Source: JBPESN01 sp051710625
GTDB taxonomy: Bacteria > Pseudomonadota > Gammaproteobacteria > Enterobacterales > Enterobacteriaceae
Reading direction: 5' to 3'
Length of the DNA stretch: 14,760 bases
Assembly: GCF_051710625.1 (NCBI RefSeq)
Contig: NZ_JBPESN010000058.1
Coordinates: 1-14,760, forward strand
The position numbers were made by a program, and so were the translations under genes. The notes below the pieces were generated by a model. That model was given only the letters and a program-made list of their open reading frames with translations. It had not been told where the DNA came from and made no database searches. Shown here piece by piece: positions 1 through 6,398 of the stretch; within the stretch, counting starts at the first letter, position 1, and the number at the start of each line of letters is the position of its first letter.

Positions 1-127
1 ACTATATCGTGGGATATTACAGCGCACTCAGGCCGCATTAATATAACGGTGGGTTACCACCAAACGAATCAGAAAATAGATACTGGAAAAACGCTAACGC
101 GGTGGCAAGTTTTAGTTGACCACTACA
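1..127 (+). mobile_element. 3' end of an IS3-family-like insertion sequence (partial, left edge)
   Basis: The segment ends in GTTGACCACTACA (115-127), the reverse complement of the TGTAGTGGTCAAC that begins the element at 14689, so 127 is the inferred outer boundary. Bases 56-127 match 14689-14760 in inverted orientation at 66 of 72 positions. The match extends well beyond a typical terminal inverted repeat and includes the end of a transposase frame, so both are the same end of related elements. The TG...CA terminus and the transposase tail suggest the IS3 family; the exact element is not identified. The other end lies outside the window, so target duplications cannot be checked. Confidence 0.8.
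3..119 (+). pseudogene. IS3-family-like transposase (OrfB) C-terminus, interrupted by a stop codon
   Basis: In the frame starting at position 3 the translation reads YIVGYYSALRPH, a TAA stop at 39-41, then YNGGLPPNESENRYWKN and a short tail ending at TGA 117-119. The Y..LRPH.YNGGL..NE pattern resembles the end of the DDE integrase domain of IS3-family OrfB proteins (family knowledge, not searched). The stop lies where a Gln or Glu codon would be expected, so one base change could have created it; this copy is probably inactive unless the base is an error. The frame ends 8 bp before the IS boundary, as in IS3-type elements. The 5' part lies outside the window. Confidence 0.7.
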
Positions 128-321
128 GTTTGCGCGGGGCACAAATCAGTAGCGCACTCCGCGCCGTCCGCCCGCCCGGGGCCTGGTACATTCGCCCTGG
201 AGTTTCCCTCTTGCCACCGTTGCTCGGAACCGCAAGCGGTCTTTATAACATCTGATTTGTCGCCGTCTGTCCAAAGTAGCGTGCTTCCCACCGCCGCACC
301 CCCACTTTTTACCGCCCTCGC
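128..321. other. Non-coding stretch between the IS end and the S10 promoter
   Basis: No frame here looks like a protein I recognise; it is GC-rich at first (128-200) and mixed afterwards. The only small structure I see is ACCG-CAAG-CGGT (229-240) followed by CTTTAT, which could be a weak terminator remnant of a lost upstream gene. In related enterobacteria a gene such as bfr or a translation-factor gene usually lies upstream of rpsJ, but I see no trace of one. Confidence 0.5.
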
Positions 322-349
322 TTGCTTTCTGTACAGATTTGCGTATAAT
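322..349 (+). promoter_or_regulatory. S10 operon promoter (sigma70 type)
   Basis: A -35-like TTGCTT (322-327) is separated by 16 bp from a perfect -10 TATAAT (344-349). Transcription should start near 355-357, giving a leader of about 205 nt before rpsJ. It is the only good promoter upstream of the operon, and its distance from the structured leader matches the known E. coli S10 arrangement. Confidence 0.8.
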
Positions 350-354
350 CCGGG

Positions 355-530
355 GGCTTGTCTTGTAGTTATTCAACTTGACAAGCCGACTTGCTCGTTA
401 GGTCCGCGCTGGCCGCGGCCGCGCAGGCGGTAAGCCAGCTGACAAGATCCCCAATTAGAAGATAACACTGAACGATTACACTCCCCCACCAATCGATCGA
501 ACAATCGAAATGGGTGGGGGGCAGCTTTTT
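355..530 (+). promoter_or_regulatory. S10 operon leader with L4-responsive attenuator
   Basis: Three hairpins can be drawn. The first pairs GGCTTGTC (355-362) perfectly with GACAAGCC (380-387). The second pairs GCTGGC (408-413) with GCCAGC (434-439). The third pairs 482-490 with 513-521 (CCCCCACC against GGTGGGGG), has an inner stem TCGAT/ATCGA (493-497/504-508) and is followed by TTTTT (526-530). In E. coli, ribosomal protein L4 binds this leader and, with NusA, causes transcription termination at the last hairpin; it also represses translation. The equivalence rests on position and on the hairpin-plus-U-run layout. L4 itself is encoded at 1551-2156. Confidence 0.75.
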
Positions 531-560
531 ACGTTTATAAATAATTGGAGCTCCGGTCTC

Positions 561-872
561 ATGCAGAACCAAAGAATCCGTATCCGCTTGAAAGCGTTTG
601 ATCATCGTCTGATTGATCAATCAACCGCGGAAATCGTCGAGACTGCCAAACGTACCGGTGCTCAGGTACGTGGTCCGATCCCGCTGCCGACCCGCAAAGA
701 GCGCTTTACCATTCTGATCTCCCCGCACGTCAACAAAGATGCGCGCGATCAGTATGAAATCCGTACTCACAAGCGTCTGGTTGACATCGTTGAGCCAACC
801 GAAAAAACCGTTGATGCTCTGATGCGTCTGGACCTGGCTGCCGGTGTAGACGTGCAGATCAGCCTGGGTTAA
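561..872 (+). CDS. rpsJ: 30S ribosomal protein S10
   Basis: S10 is a small-subunit head protein; outside the ribosome, as NusE, it joins NusB in transcription antitermination complexes. The 103 residues begin MQNQRIRIRLKAFDH and end AAGVDVQISLG, the full enterobacterial length. The ATG at 561 is chosen over an in-frame ATG at 510: the upstream one lies within the attenuator hairpin, its extension is not part of S10, and GGAG at 547-550 serves 561. It is the first gene of the S10 operon, directly behind the L4-controlled leader. It has Lys where recalled E. coli S10 has Leu in RTH-x-RLVD, a common variant. Identification is essentially certain. Confidence 0.98.
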   Translation: MQNQRIRIRLKAFDHRLIDQSTAEIVETAKRTGAQVRGPIPLPTRKERFTILISPHVNKDARDQYEIRTHKRLVDIVEPTEKTVDALMRLDLAAGVDVQISLG

Positions 873-904
873 TCAGGTCGTAGAACGATTGAGAGGTTGA
901 AACG

Positions 905-1534
905 ATGAAGGGTTTAATCGGACGTAAAGTGGGTATGACTCGCATCTTCAGCGAAGATGGTGTTTCTATCCCCGTTACCGTTATCAAAATCGAAGCAAAC
1001 CGCGTCACCCAGGTTAAAGATCTGGAAAACGACGGATACCGCGCTATCCAGGTTACCGCCGGCACTAAAAAAGCCAACCGCGTCACCAAACCGGAAGCCG
1101 GTCATTTTGCGAAGGCGGGCGTTGAAGCCGGCCGTGGTCTGTGGGAATTCCGCGTCGAAGACGGCGAAGAAGTCACCGTTGGCCAGAGCATCACCGTAGA
1201 ACTGTTTGCTGATGTAAAAAAAGTTGACGTTACTGGTACCTCTAAAGGTAAAGGATTTGCCGGCACTGTAAAGCGCTGGAACTTCCGCACTCAGGATGCT
1301 ACCCACGGTAACTCCTTGTCCCACCGCGTTCCGGGTTCTATCGGTCAGAACCAGACTCCGGGCAAAGTATTCAAGGGCAAGAAAATGGCAGGTCAGCTGG
1401 GCAACGAACGTGTAACCGTTCAGAGTCTGGACGTGGTACGTGTTGACGTAGAACGCAACCTGCTGCTGATCAAAGGCGCCGTCCCGGGAGCAACCGGTGG
1501 TGACCTGATCGTTAAACCGGCTGTCAAGCCGTAA
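905..1534 (+). CDS. rplC: 50S ribosomal protein L3
   Basis: L3 binds 23S rRNA early in assembly and sends a long loop toward the peptidyl-transferase centre. The 209 residues match the full family length, starting MKGLIGRKVGMTRIF. The central loop GNSLSHRVPGSIGQNQTPG contains the glutamine that is N5-methylated by PrmB in E. coli. AGAGG at 892-896 is the ribosome-binding site, 32 nt after the rpsJ stop. The second residue is Lys, whereas recalled E. coli L3 begins MIGLVG; this is a minor difference. A frame on the opposite strand over the same region is a shadow. Confidence 0.98.
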   Translation: MKGLIGRKVGMTRIFSEDGVSIPVTVIKIEANRVTQVKDLENDGYRAIQVTAGTKKANRVTKPEAGHFAKAGVEAGRGLWEFRVEDGEEVTVGQSITVELFADVKKVDVTGTSKGKGFAGTVKRWNFRTQDATHGNSLSHRVPGSIGQNQTPGKVFKGKKMAGQLGNERVTVQSLDVVRVDVERNLLLIKGAVPGATGGDLIVKPAVKP

Positions 1535-1550
1535 CGTCGAGGAGATAGGA

Positions 1551-2156
1551 ATGGAATTGGTATTAAAAAACGCGAAAAGCGCGCTAACTGTTTCCGAAAC
1601 TACCTTCGGGCGTGACTTCAACGAAGCTCTGGTTCACCAGGTTGTTGTGGCTTACGCAGCAGGTGCCCGTCAGGGGACCCGCGGTCAGAAGACCCCTGCC
1701 GAAGTCACCGGTTCCGGTAAGAAACCCTGGCGTCAGAAGGGTACCGGCCGTGCGCGTTCCGGTAGCGTGAAAAGCCCGATCTGGCGTTCTGGTGGCGTTA
1801 CCTTTGCCGCCAAGCCGCAAGATCACAGTCAGAAAGTAAATAAGAAGATGTACCGCGGGGCGCTGAAAAGCATCCTGTCTGAACTGGTACGTCAGGATCG
1901 TTTAATCGTTGTTGAACAGTTCTCTATCGAAGCGCCGAAAACCAAGCTGCTGGCACAGAAACTGAAAGACATGGCGTTGGAAGATGTGCTGATCATTACC
2001 GGTGAACAGGACGAAAACCTGTTCCTGGCTGCGCGTAACCTCTACAAAGTAGACGTACGCGACACTAATGGTATCGACCCGGTTAGCCTGATCGCCTTCG
2101 ACAAAGTTGTTATGACGGTTGACGCTGTTAAGCAAGTTGAGGAGATGCTGGCATGA
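1551..2156 (+). CDS. rplD: 50S ribosomal protein L4, autogenous repressor of the S10 operon
   Basis: L4 has a globular domain on the ribosome surface and an extended loop that lines the peptide exit tunnel. It also binds the S10 leader and represses its own operon by transcription attenuation and translational control (known in E. coli). The 201 residues are full length. The loop spans roughly residues 45-95 and includes GSGKKPWRQKGTGRARSG, with Lys63 (a macrolide-resistance site) in wild-type form. Residues 45 and 49 are Gly and Pro, whereas recalled E. coli L4 has Ala and Arg. GAGGAG at 1539-1544 is a strong ribosome-binding site. The stop overlaps the rplW start by 4 nt. Confidence 0.98.
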   Translation: MELVLKNAKSALTVSETTFGRDFNEALVHQVVVAYAAGARQGTRGQKTPAEVTGSGKKPWRQKGTGRARSGSVKSPIWRSGGVTFAAKPQDHSQKVNKKMYRGALKSILSELVRQDRLIVVEQFSIEAPKTKLLAQKLKDMALEDVLIITGEQDENLFLAARNLYKVDVRDTNGIDPVSLIAFDKVVMTVDAVKQVEEMLA

Positions 2157-2455
2157 TTCGTGAAGAACGTCTGCTGAAAGTACTGCGCGCGCCGCATGTT
2201 TCTGAAAAAGCATCTACCGCGATGGAAAAAAATAACACCATCGTACTCAAAGTAGCTAAAGATGCGACCAAAGCAGAAATCAAAGCCGCTGTGCGTAAAC
2301 TGTTTGAAGTCGAAGTCAATGACGTGCGTACCCTGGTCGTAAAAGGGAAAACCAAACGTCACGGACAGCGTATCGGTCGTCGTAGCGACTGGAAAAAAGC
2401 TTACGTTACCCTGAAAGAAGGCCAGAACCTGGACTTCATCGGCGGTGCAGAGTAA
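2153..2455 (+). CDS. rplW: 50S ribosomal protein L23
   Basis: L23 sits at the exit of the peptide tunnel and is the docking site for trigger factor and the signal recognition particle. The 100 residues start MIREERLLKVLRAPHVSEK and end NLDFIGGAE, the full family length. The ATG overlaps the rplD stop as ATGA, and its ribosome-binding site GAGGAG (2139-2144) lies inside rplD, so translation of the two is probably coupled. The long loop with KGKTKRHGQRIGRRSDWKKA is the expected rRNA-binding extension. Nothing is missing. Confidence 0.98.
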   Translation: MIREERLLKVLRAPHVSEKASTAMEKNNTIVLKVAKDATKAEIKAAVRKLFEVEVNDVRTLVVKGKTKRHGQRIGRRSDWKKAYVTLKEGQNLDFIGGAE

Positions 2456-2473
2456 GTCGGAGGAGTAAAAACA

Positions 2474-3295
2474 ATGGCAATTGTTAAATGTAAACCGACA
2501 TCTCCGGGTCGTCGCCACGTTGTTAAAGTGGTCAACCCTGAGCTGCACAAGGGCAAACCTTATGCCCCGTTGCTGGAAACTCTCAGCAAATCCGGTGGCC
2601 GTAACAACAATGGCCGTATCACTACGCGCCATATCGGTAATGGCCACAAGCAACACTATCGTCTGATTGACTTTAAACGCAATAAAGACGGTATCCCGGC
2701 AGTGGTAGAACGTCTGGAGTATGATCCTAACCGTTCCGCCAACATCGCGCTGGTGTTGTACAAAGATGGTGAACGTCGTTACATCCTGGCACCGAAAGGC
2801 CAGAAGGCCGGTGATCAGATTCAATCTGGCGTCGATGCGGCAATCAAAGCCGGCAACGCTCTGCCGATGCGCAATATTCCGGTTGGTTCCACCGTGCATA
2901 ACGTGGAAATGAAACCGGGTAAAGGCGGTCAGCTGGCGCGTTCCGCAGGTGCTTATGTTCAGATCGTGGCTCGTGATGGCCCTTATGTCACGCTGCGTCT
3001 GCGTTCCGGTGAAATGCGCAAAATTCAGTCCGAATGCCGCGCGACTCTGGGCGAAGTAGGTAATGCCGAACACATGCTGCGTGTACTGGGTAAAGCAGGC
3101 GCCAGCCGCTGGCGTGGCATCCGTCCGACCGTTCGCGGTACGGCGATGAATCCGGTCGACCACCCGCACGGTGGTGGTGAAGGTCGTAACTTTGGTAAAC
3201 ACCCGGTAACCCCGTGGGGCATTCAGACCAAAGGTAAAAAGACTCGTAGCAATAAGCGTACTGATAAATTCATCGTACGTCGCCGTAGCAAATAA
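2474..3295 (+). CDS. rplB: 50S ribosomal protein L2
   Basis: L2 is among the most conserved large-subunit proteins; it supports subunit association and the fold around the peptidyl-transferase centre. The 273 residues are full length. An N-terminal basic tail (KCKPTSPGRRHVVKVV) is followed by the OB-fold and SH3-like domains, then the conserved C-terminal NPVDHPHGGGEGR, whose central His is the functionally important residue (His229 in E. coli). The perfect ribosome-binding site GGAGGAG (2459-2465) is 8 nt before the ATG. Small changes from E. coli such as HIGNGHKQHYRLIDF lie in variable positions. Confidence 0.98.
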   Translation: MAIVKCKPTSPGRRHVVKVVNPELHKGKPYAPLLETLSKSGGRNNNGRITTRHIGNGHKQHYRLIDFKRNKDGIPAVVERLEYDPNRSANIALVLYKDGERRYILAPKGQKAGDQIQSGVDAAIKAGNALPMRNIPVGSTVHNVEMKPGKGGQLARSAGAYVQIVARDGPYVTLRLRSGEMRKIQSECRATLGEVGNAEHMLRVLGKAGASRWRGIRPTVRGTAMNPVDHPHGGGEGRNFGKHPVTPWGIQTKGKKTRSNKRTDKFIVRRRSK

Positions 3296-3311
3296 TATTA
3301 GAGGATAAACC

Positions 3312-3590
3312 ATGCCACGTTCTCTCAAGAAAGGTCCATTTATTGACCTGCACTTGCTGAAGAAGGTAGAGAAAGCGGTGGAATGCAGTGACAAGAAGCC
3401 TATCCGCACTTGGTCCCGTCGTTCAACGATCTTTCCAACAATGATCGGTTTAACCATCGCTGTCCATAATGGACGTCAGCACGTGCCCGTTTTTGTCGCT
3501 GATGAAATGGTCGGTCACAAACTGGGTGAATTCGCGCCGACGCGTACTTATCGCGGCCATGCGGCCGACAAAAAGGCCAAAAAGCGCTAA
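3312..3590 (+). CDS. rpsS: 30S ribosomal protein S19
   Basis: S19 lies in the small-subunit head, forms a complex with S13 and approaches the A-site tRNA. The 92 residues include the N-terminal MPRSLKKGPFID, the core TWSRRSTIFPTMIGLTIAVHNG, and a basic tail ending ADKKAKKR. Length and motifs are those of the family. GAGG (3301-3304) serves the ATG, 16 nt after the rplB stop. The order rplB-rpsS-rplV is the universal S10-operon order. Confidence 0.98.
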   Translation: MPRSLKKGPFIDLHLLKKVEKAVECSDKKPIRTWSRRSTIFPTMIGLTIAVHNGRQHVPVFVADEMVGHKLGEFAPTRTYRGHAADKKAKKR

Positions 3591-3604
3591 GGTAGGAGGA
3601 AGAG

Positions 3605-3937
3605 ATGGAAACTATCGCTCAACATCGCCACGCTCGTTCTTCTGCTCAAAAGATTCGCCTGGTGGCTGACTTGATTCGCGGTAAGAAAGTGTCGCAAGCT
3701 CTGGAAGTTCTGACCTATACCAACAAGAAAGCTGCTGGTCTGGTGAAGAAAGTACTGGAGTCTGCCATTGCTAACGCTGAACACAATGATGGCGCAGATA
3801 TCGATGATCTGAAAGTCGCGAAGATTTTCGTCGACGCTGGCCCGAGCATGAAGCGCATTATGCCGCGTGCCAAGGGTCGTGCAGATCGTATCTTGAAGCG
3901 CACCAGCCACATTACTGTGGTTGTGTCCGATCGCTGA
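3605..3937 (+). CDS. rplV: 50S ribosomal protein L22
   Basis: L22 spans the large subunit; its beta-hairpin, with L4, forms the constriction of the peptide exit tunnel. The 110 residues are full length. The hairpin tip segment SMKRIMPRAKGRAD keeps the Met-Lys-Arg triplet (about residues 82-84) whose deletion gives macrolide resistance, so this allele looks wild type. AGGAGG (3594-3599), 5 nt before the ATG, is the best ribosome-binding site in the operon. Confidence 0.98.
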   Translation: METIAQHRHARSSAQKIRLVADLIRGKKVSQALEVLTYTNKKAAGLVKKVLESAIANAEHNDGADIDDLKVAKIFVDAGPSMKRIMPRAKGRADRILKRTSHITVVVSDR

Positions 3938-3954
3938 GACTCTGGAGACTAGCA

Positions 3955-4653
3955 ATGGGTCAGAAAGTACATCCGAATGGTATTCGCTTGGGTATTGTCA
4001 AACCCTGGAATTCTACCTGGTATGCGAATACTAAAGAATTCGCTGACAACCTGGACAGCGACTTTAAAGTTCGTCAGTTCCTGACCAAGGAATTGTCGAA
4101 AGCTTCGGTTTCCCGCGTGGTGATCGAACGTCCGGCCAAGAGCATCCGTGTGACCATTCACACCGCTCGTCCGGGCATCGTGATCGGCAAAAAAGGTGAA
4201 GACGTCGAAAAACTGCGTAAGGTCGTAGCGGATATCGCTGGCGTGCCGGCGCAGATTAACATCGCTGAAGTCCGTAAGCCGGAACTGGACGCCAAACTGG
4301 TCGCCGACAGCATCTCTTCGCAGCTGGAACGTCGCGTTATGTTCCGTCGTGCGATGAAGCGTGCCGTGCAGAACGCCATGCGTCTTGGCGCCAAGGGGAT
4401 TAAGGTTGAAGTCAGCGGCCGTCTGGGCGGCGCTGAAATCGCACGTACCGAATGGTACCGCAAAGGTCGTGTTCCGTTACACACCCTGCGTGCGGATATC
4501 GACTACAACACCTCCGAAGCGCACACCACTTATGGTGTCATCGGCGTAAAAGTGTGGATCTTCAAAGGTGAGATCTTAGGTGGTATGGCTGCCGTTGAAC
4601 AACCGGGACCGGCTGCTCAACCTAAAAAGCAGCAGCGTAAAGGCCGCAAGTAA
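3955..4653 (+). CDS. rpsC: 30S ribosomal protein S3
   Basis: S3 forms part of the mRNA entry tunnel and contributes, with S4 and S5, to mRNA helicase activity. The 232 residues comprise an N-terminal domain with a type II KH fold (GXXG motif in VIGKKGED, about residues 76-83), then a C-terminal alpha/beta domain containing EVSGRLGGAEIARTEWYRKGRVPLHTLRADIDY. The tail EQPGPAAQPKKQQRKGRK is basic and one residue shorter than the recalled E. coli form, in a variable linker. GGAG at 3944-3947 is the ribosome-binding site; the stop overlaps the AGGAG site of rplP. Confidence 0.98.
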   Translation: MGQKVHPNGIRLGIVKPWNSTWYANTKEFADNLDSDFKVRQFLTKELSKASVSRVVIERPAKSIRVTIHTARPGIVIGKKGEDVEKLRKVVADIAGVPAQINIAEVRKPELDAKLVADSISSQLERRVMFRRAMKRAVQNAMRLGAKGIKVEVSGRLGGAEIARTEWYRKGRVPLHTLRADIDYNTSEAHTTYGVIGVKVWIFKGEILGGMAAVEQPGPAAQPKKQQRKGRK

Positions 4654-4665
4654 GGAGAGTCGCTG

Positions 4666-5076
4666 ATGTTACAACCAAAGCGTACAAAATTCCGTAAGAT
4701 GCACAAAGGCCGCAACCGTGGCCTGGCAGCGGGTACGGATGTTAGCTTCGGTACTTTCGGTCTGAAAGCTGTTGGCCGTGGTCGTTTGACCGCTCGTCAA
4801 ATCGAAGCAGCACGTCGTGCCATGACACGTGCAGTTAAGCGTCAAGGTAAGATCTGGATCCGGATTTTCCCGGACAAACCGATCACCGAAAAGCCGCTTG
4901 AAGTACGTATGGGTAAAGGTAAAGGTAACGTAGAATACTGGGTTGCCTTGATTCAGCCGGGTAAAGTCCTGTACGAAATGGACGGCGTTCCGGAAGAGCT
5001 TGCCCGTGAAGCCTTCAAGCTGGCAGCAGCAAAACTGCCGATTAAAACCACCTTTGTAACTAAGACGGTGATGTAA
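4666..5076 (+). CDS. rplP: 50S ribosomal protein L16
   Basis: L16 is a late-assembly large-subunit protein near the A-site tRNA elbow. The 136 residues are full length, from MLQPKRTKFRKMHKGRNRG to TTFVTKTVM. The segment EVRMGKGKGNVEYW includes the Arg (Arg81 in E. coli) hydroxylated by the oxygenase YcfD/RoxA. AGGAG (4653-4657) serves the ATG. The TAA stop shares its last base with the ATG of rpmC (TAATG at 5074-5078), so translation is probably coupled. Confidence 0.98.
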   Translation: MLQPKRTKFRKMHKGRNRGLAAGTDVSFGTFGLKAVGRGRLTARQIEAARRAMTRAVKRQGKIWIRIFPDKPITEKPLEVRMGKGKGNVEYWVALIQPGKVLYEMDGVPEELAREAFKLAAAKLPIKTTFVTKTVM

Positions 5077-5267
5077 TGAAAGCAAATGAGCTGCGTGAAA
5101 AAAGCGCTGAAGAGCTGAACACCGAACTGCTGAACCTGCTGCGCGAGCAATTCAACCTGCGTATGCAGGCTGCCAGCGGCCAGCTACAGCAGACCCACCT
5201 GTTAAAGCAAGTACGCCGCAATGCTGCGCGCGTGAAGACGTTATTGACTGAGAAGGCGGGTGCGTAA
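5076..5267 (+). CDS. rpmC: 50S ribosomal protein L29
   Basis: L29 is a small two-helix protein near the tunnel exit, next to L23 and part of the trigger-factor docking region. The 63 residues MKANELREKSAEEL to TEKAGA have the expected length and helical pattern with the conserved LNLLREQFNLRMQ segment. The start overlaps the rplP stop and the stop overlaps the rpsQ start, each by one base (TAATG). The site before this ATG is poor, consistent with reinitiation from rplP. Confidence 0.97.
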   Translation: MKANELREKSAEELNTELLNLLREQFNLRMQAASGQLQQTHLLKQVRRNAARVKTLLTEKAGA

Positions 5268-5521
5268 TGAGTGACAAAATCCGTACTCTGCAAGGTCGTG
5301 TGGTCAGCGATAAAATGGAGAAATCCATTGTTGTGGCCATCGAACGTTTTGTGAAACACCCGTTCTACGGCAAGTTCATTAAACGTACGACCAAGCTCCA
5401 CGTACATGACGAAAACAATGACAGCAACATCGGCGACATCGTTGAAATCAGCGAATCTCGTCCGATTTCCAAGACCAAGTCCTGGACGCTAGTTCGCGTT
5501 GTAGAAAAAGCCATCCTGTAA
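5267..5521 (+). CDS. rpsQ: 30S ribosomal protein S17
   Basis: S17 is a primary 16S rRNA binder with an OB fold in the small-subunit body. The 84 residues run from MSDKIRTLQGRVVSDKMEKS to WTLVRVVEKAIL, the full length. The core FVKHPFYGKFIKRTTKLHVHDENN is conserved. Residues in the NDSNIGDIVEISESRP loop replace two cysteines of the recalled E. coli protein with Asn and Ser; the loop is variable in the family. It is the last gene of the S10 operon and is followed by a strong terminator. Confidence 0.98.
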   Translation: MSDKIRTLQGRVVSDKMEKSIVVAIERFVKHPFYGKFIKRTTKLHVHDENNDSNIGDIVEISESRPISKTKSWTLVRVVEKAIL

Positions 5522-5544
5522 AACGGTAAGCGCGCTCTAAACAG

Positions 5545-5578
5545 ATAAACGGCTCAAAGGACGAGCCGTTTATTTTTT
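5545..5578 (+). terminator. Rho-independent terminator of the S10 operon
   Basis: ATAAACGGCTC (5545-5555) pairs perfectly with GAGCCGTTTAT (5563-5573) around a 7-nt loop, and the stem runs into a T-tract (5573-5578). It starts 24 nt after the rpsQ stop. The spc promoter lies immediately downstream. The A-rich 5' arm means it could also act for transcripts entering from the right. Confidence 0.92.
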
Positions 5579-5608
5579 CTACCCATACACCAGGAGCGGT
5601 GTTACAAT
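5579..5608 (+). promoter_or_regulatory. spc operon promoter
   Basis: A -10 element TACAAT (5603-5608) in the context GCGGTGTTACAATG matches the recalled E. coli spc promoter GCGGTGTTATAATG with one base change. The CTACCCATA block upstream (5579-5587) is also conserved and holds the weak -35 (CTACCC, 18-bp spacing). The start point would be near 5614-5616, giving an ~80-nt leader. The following AT-rich stretch differs from E. coli, but TAGTAGTTGACATTAGCGGAGC before rplN is preserved. Confidence 0.75.
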
Positions 5609-5695
5609 GTGGTCCCATGTATTATAGATTTTTTTATTATGACCGATTCAATTCATTAAGTAGTAGGTAGTAGTTGACATTAGCGGAGCACTAAC

Positions 5696-6067
5696 ATGAT
5701 CCAAGAACAGACTATGATGACCGTGGCCGACAACTCCGGTGCACGTCGCGTAATGTGTATCAAAGTTCTAGGTGGCTCGCACCGTCGCTACGCAGGCGTC
5801 GGCGACATTATCAAAATTACCATCAAGGAAGCGATTCCTCGTGGCAAAGTAAAAAAAGGTGATGTCCTGAAGGCGGTAGTGGTGCGCACCAAGAAGGGTG
5901 TTCGTCGCCCTGACGGTTCTGTCGTTTGCTTCGATAATAATGCTTGTGTTTTGTTGAACAACAACAGTGAGCAACCTATCGGTACGCGTATTTTTGGGCC
6001 GGTGACTCGTGAGCTGCGTACCGAAAAGTTTATGAAGATCATTTCCCTGGCACCTGAAGTACTTTAA
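5696..6067 (+). CDS. rplN: 50S ribosomal protein L14
   Basis: L14 sits at the subunit interface, forms bridge B8 with 16S rRNA and is the target of the silencing factor RsfS. The 123 residues are full length, from MIQEQTMMTVADNSGARRVM to MKIISLAPEVL. Residue 78 is Cys (GSVVCFDNN), whereas E. coli and most bacteria have Arg there (GSxIRFDDN); the change fits a single C-to-T substitution in a CGC codon. GGAG (5685-5688) is the ribosome-binding site. It is the first gene of the spc operon. Confidence 0.98.
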   Translation: MIQEQTMMTVADNSGARRVMCIKVLGGSHRRYAGVGDIIKITIKEAIPRGKVKKGDVLKAVVVRTKKGVRRPDGSVVCFDNNACVLLNNNSEQPIGTRIFGPVTRELRTEKFMKIISLAPEVL

Positions 6068-6077
6068 GGAGCGAATC

Positions 6078-6392
6078 ATGGCAGCGAAAATCCGTCGTGA
6101 TGACGAAGTTATCGTGCTGACCGGCAAAGATAAAGGTAAGCGCGGTAAAGTAAAAAATGTCCTGTCTTCCGGCAAGGCCATTGTTGAAAATATCAATCTG
6201 GTCAAGAAACATCAAAAACCAGTACCGGCCATGAACCAGCTGGGGGGCATCGTTGAGAAAGAAGCGCCAATCGATCTTTCCAGCCTTGCAATCTTCAATG
6301 CGGCGGCCAGCAAGGCGGACCGTGTGGGCTTTAAGATTGAAGACGGCAAAAAAGTGCGTGTCTTTAAATCTAACGGCGAAACTATTAAGTAA
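6078..6392 (+). CDS. rplX: 50S ribosomal protein L24
   Basis: L24 initiates large-subunit assembly and lies near the tunnel exit. The 104 residues contain an N-terminal KOW motif (DDEVIVLTGKDKGKRGKV, about residues 8-25), followed by the HQKPVPAMNQLGGIVEKEAPI segment. AAGGAG at 6066-6071 overlaps the rplN stop and is a strong ribosome-binding site. Sequence between residues 65 and 80 is more divergent from recalled E. coli than the rest. Length is normal. Confidence 0.98.
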   Translation: MAAKIRRDDEVIVLTGKDKGKRGKVKNVLSSGKAIVENINLVKKHQKPVPAMNQLGGIVEKEAPIDLSSLAIFNAAASKADRVGFKIEDGKKVRVFKSNGETIK

Positions 6393-6398
6393 TTTGGA

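Noticed and set aside
1..127. Treating the left and right IS ends as the two ends of one element
   Set aside because: The identity extends over 72 bases including the same transposase C-terminus, so they are the same end of two copies and not the left and right ends of one.
510..560. An earlier in-frame ATG extending rpsJ by 17 residues
   Set aside because: It lies in the attenuator hairpin, has no ribosome-binding site and encodes no part of S10.
914..1621. A 235-codon - strand frame opposite rplC
   Set aside because: It overlaps L3 completely and has no recognisable motif; it follows from the codon usage of the + strand gene.
2042..3457. A 471-codon open frame on the - strand across rplD-rpsS
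   Set aside because: It lies opposite five certain ribosomal-protein genes, has low-complexity Phe/Thr-rich sequence, and resembles a codon-bias shadow, not a protein family.
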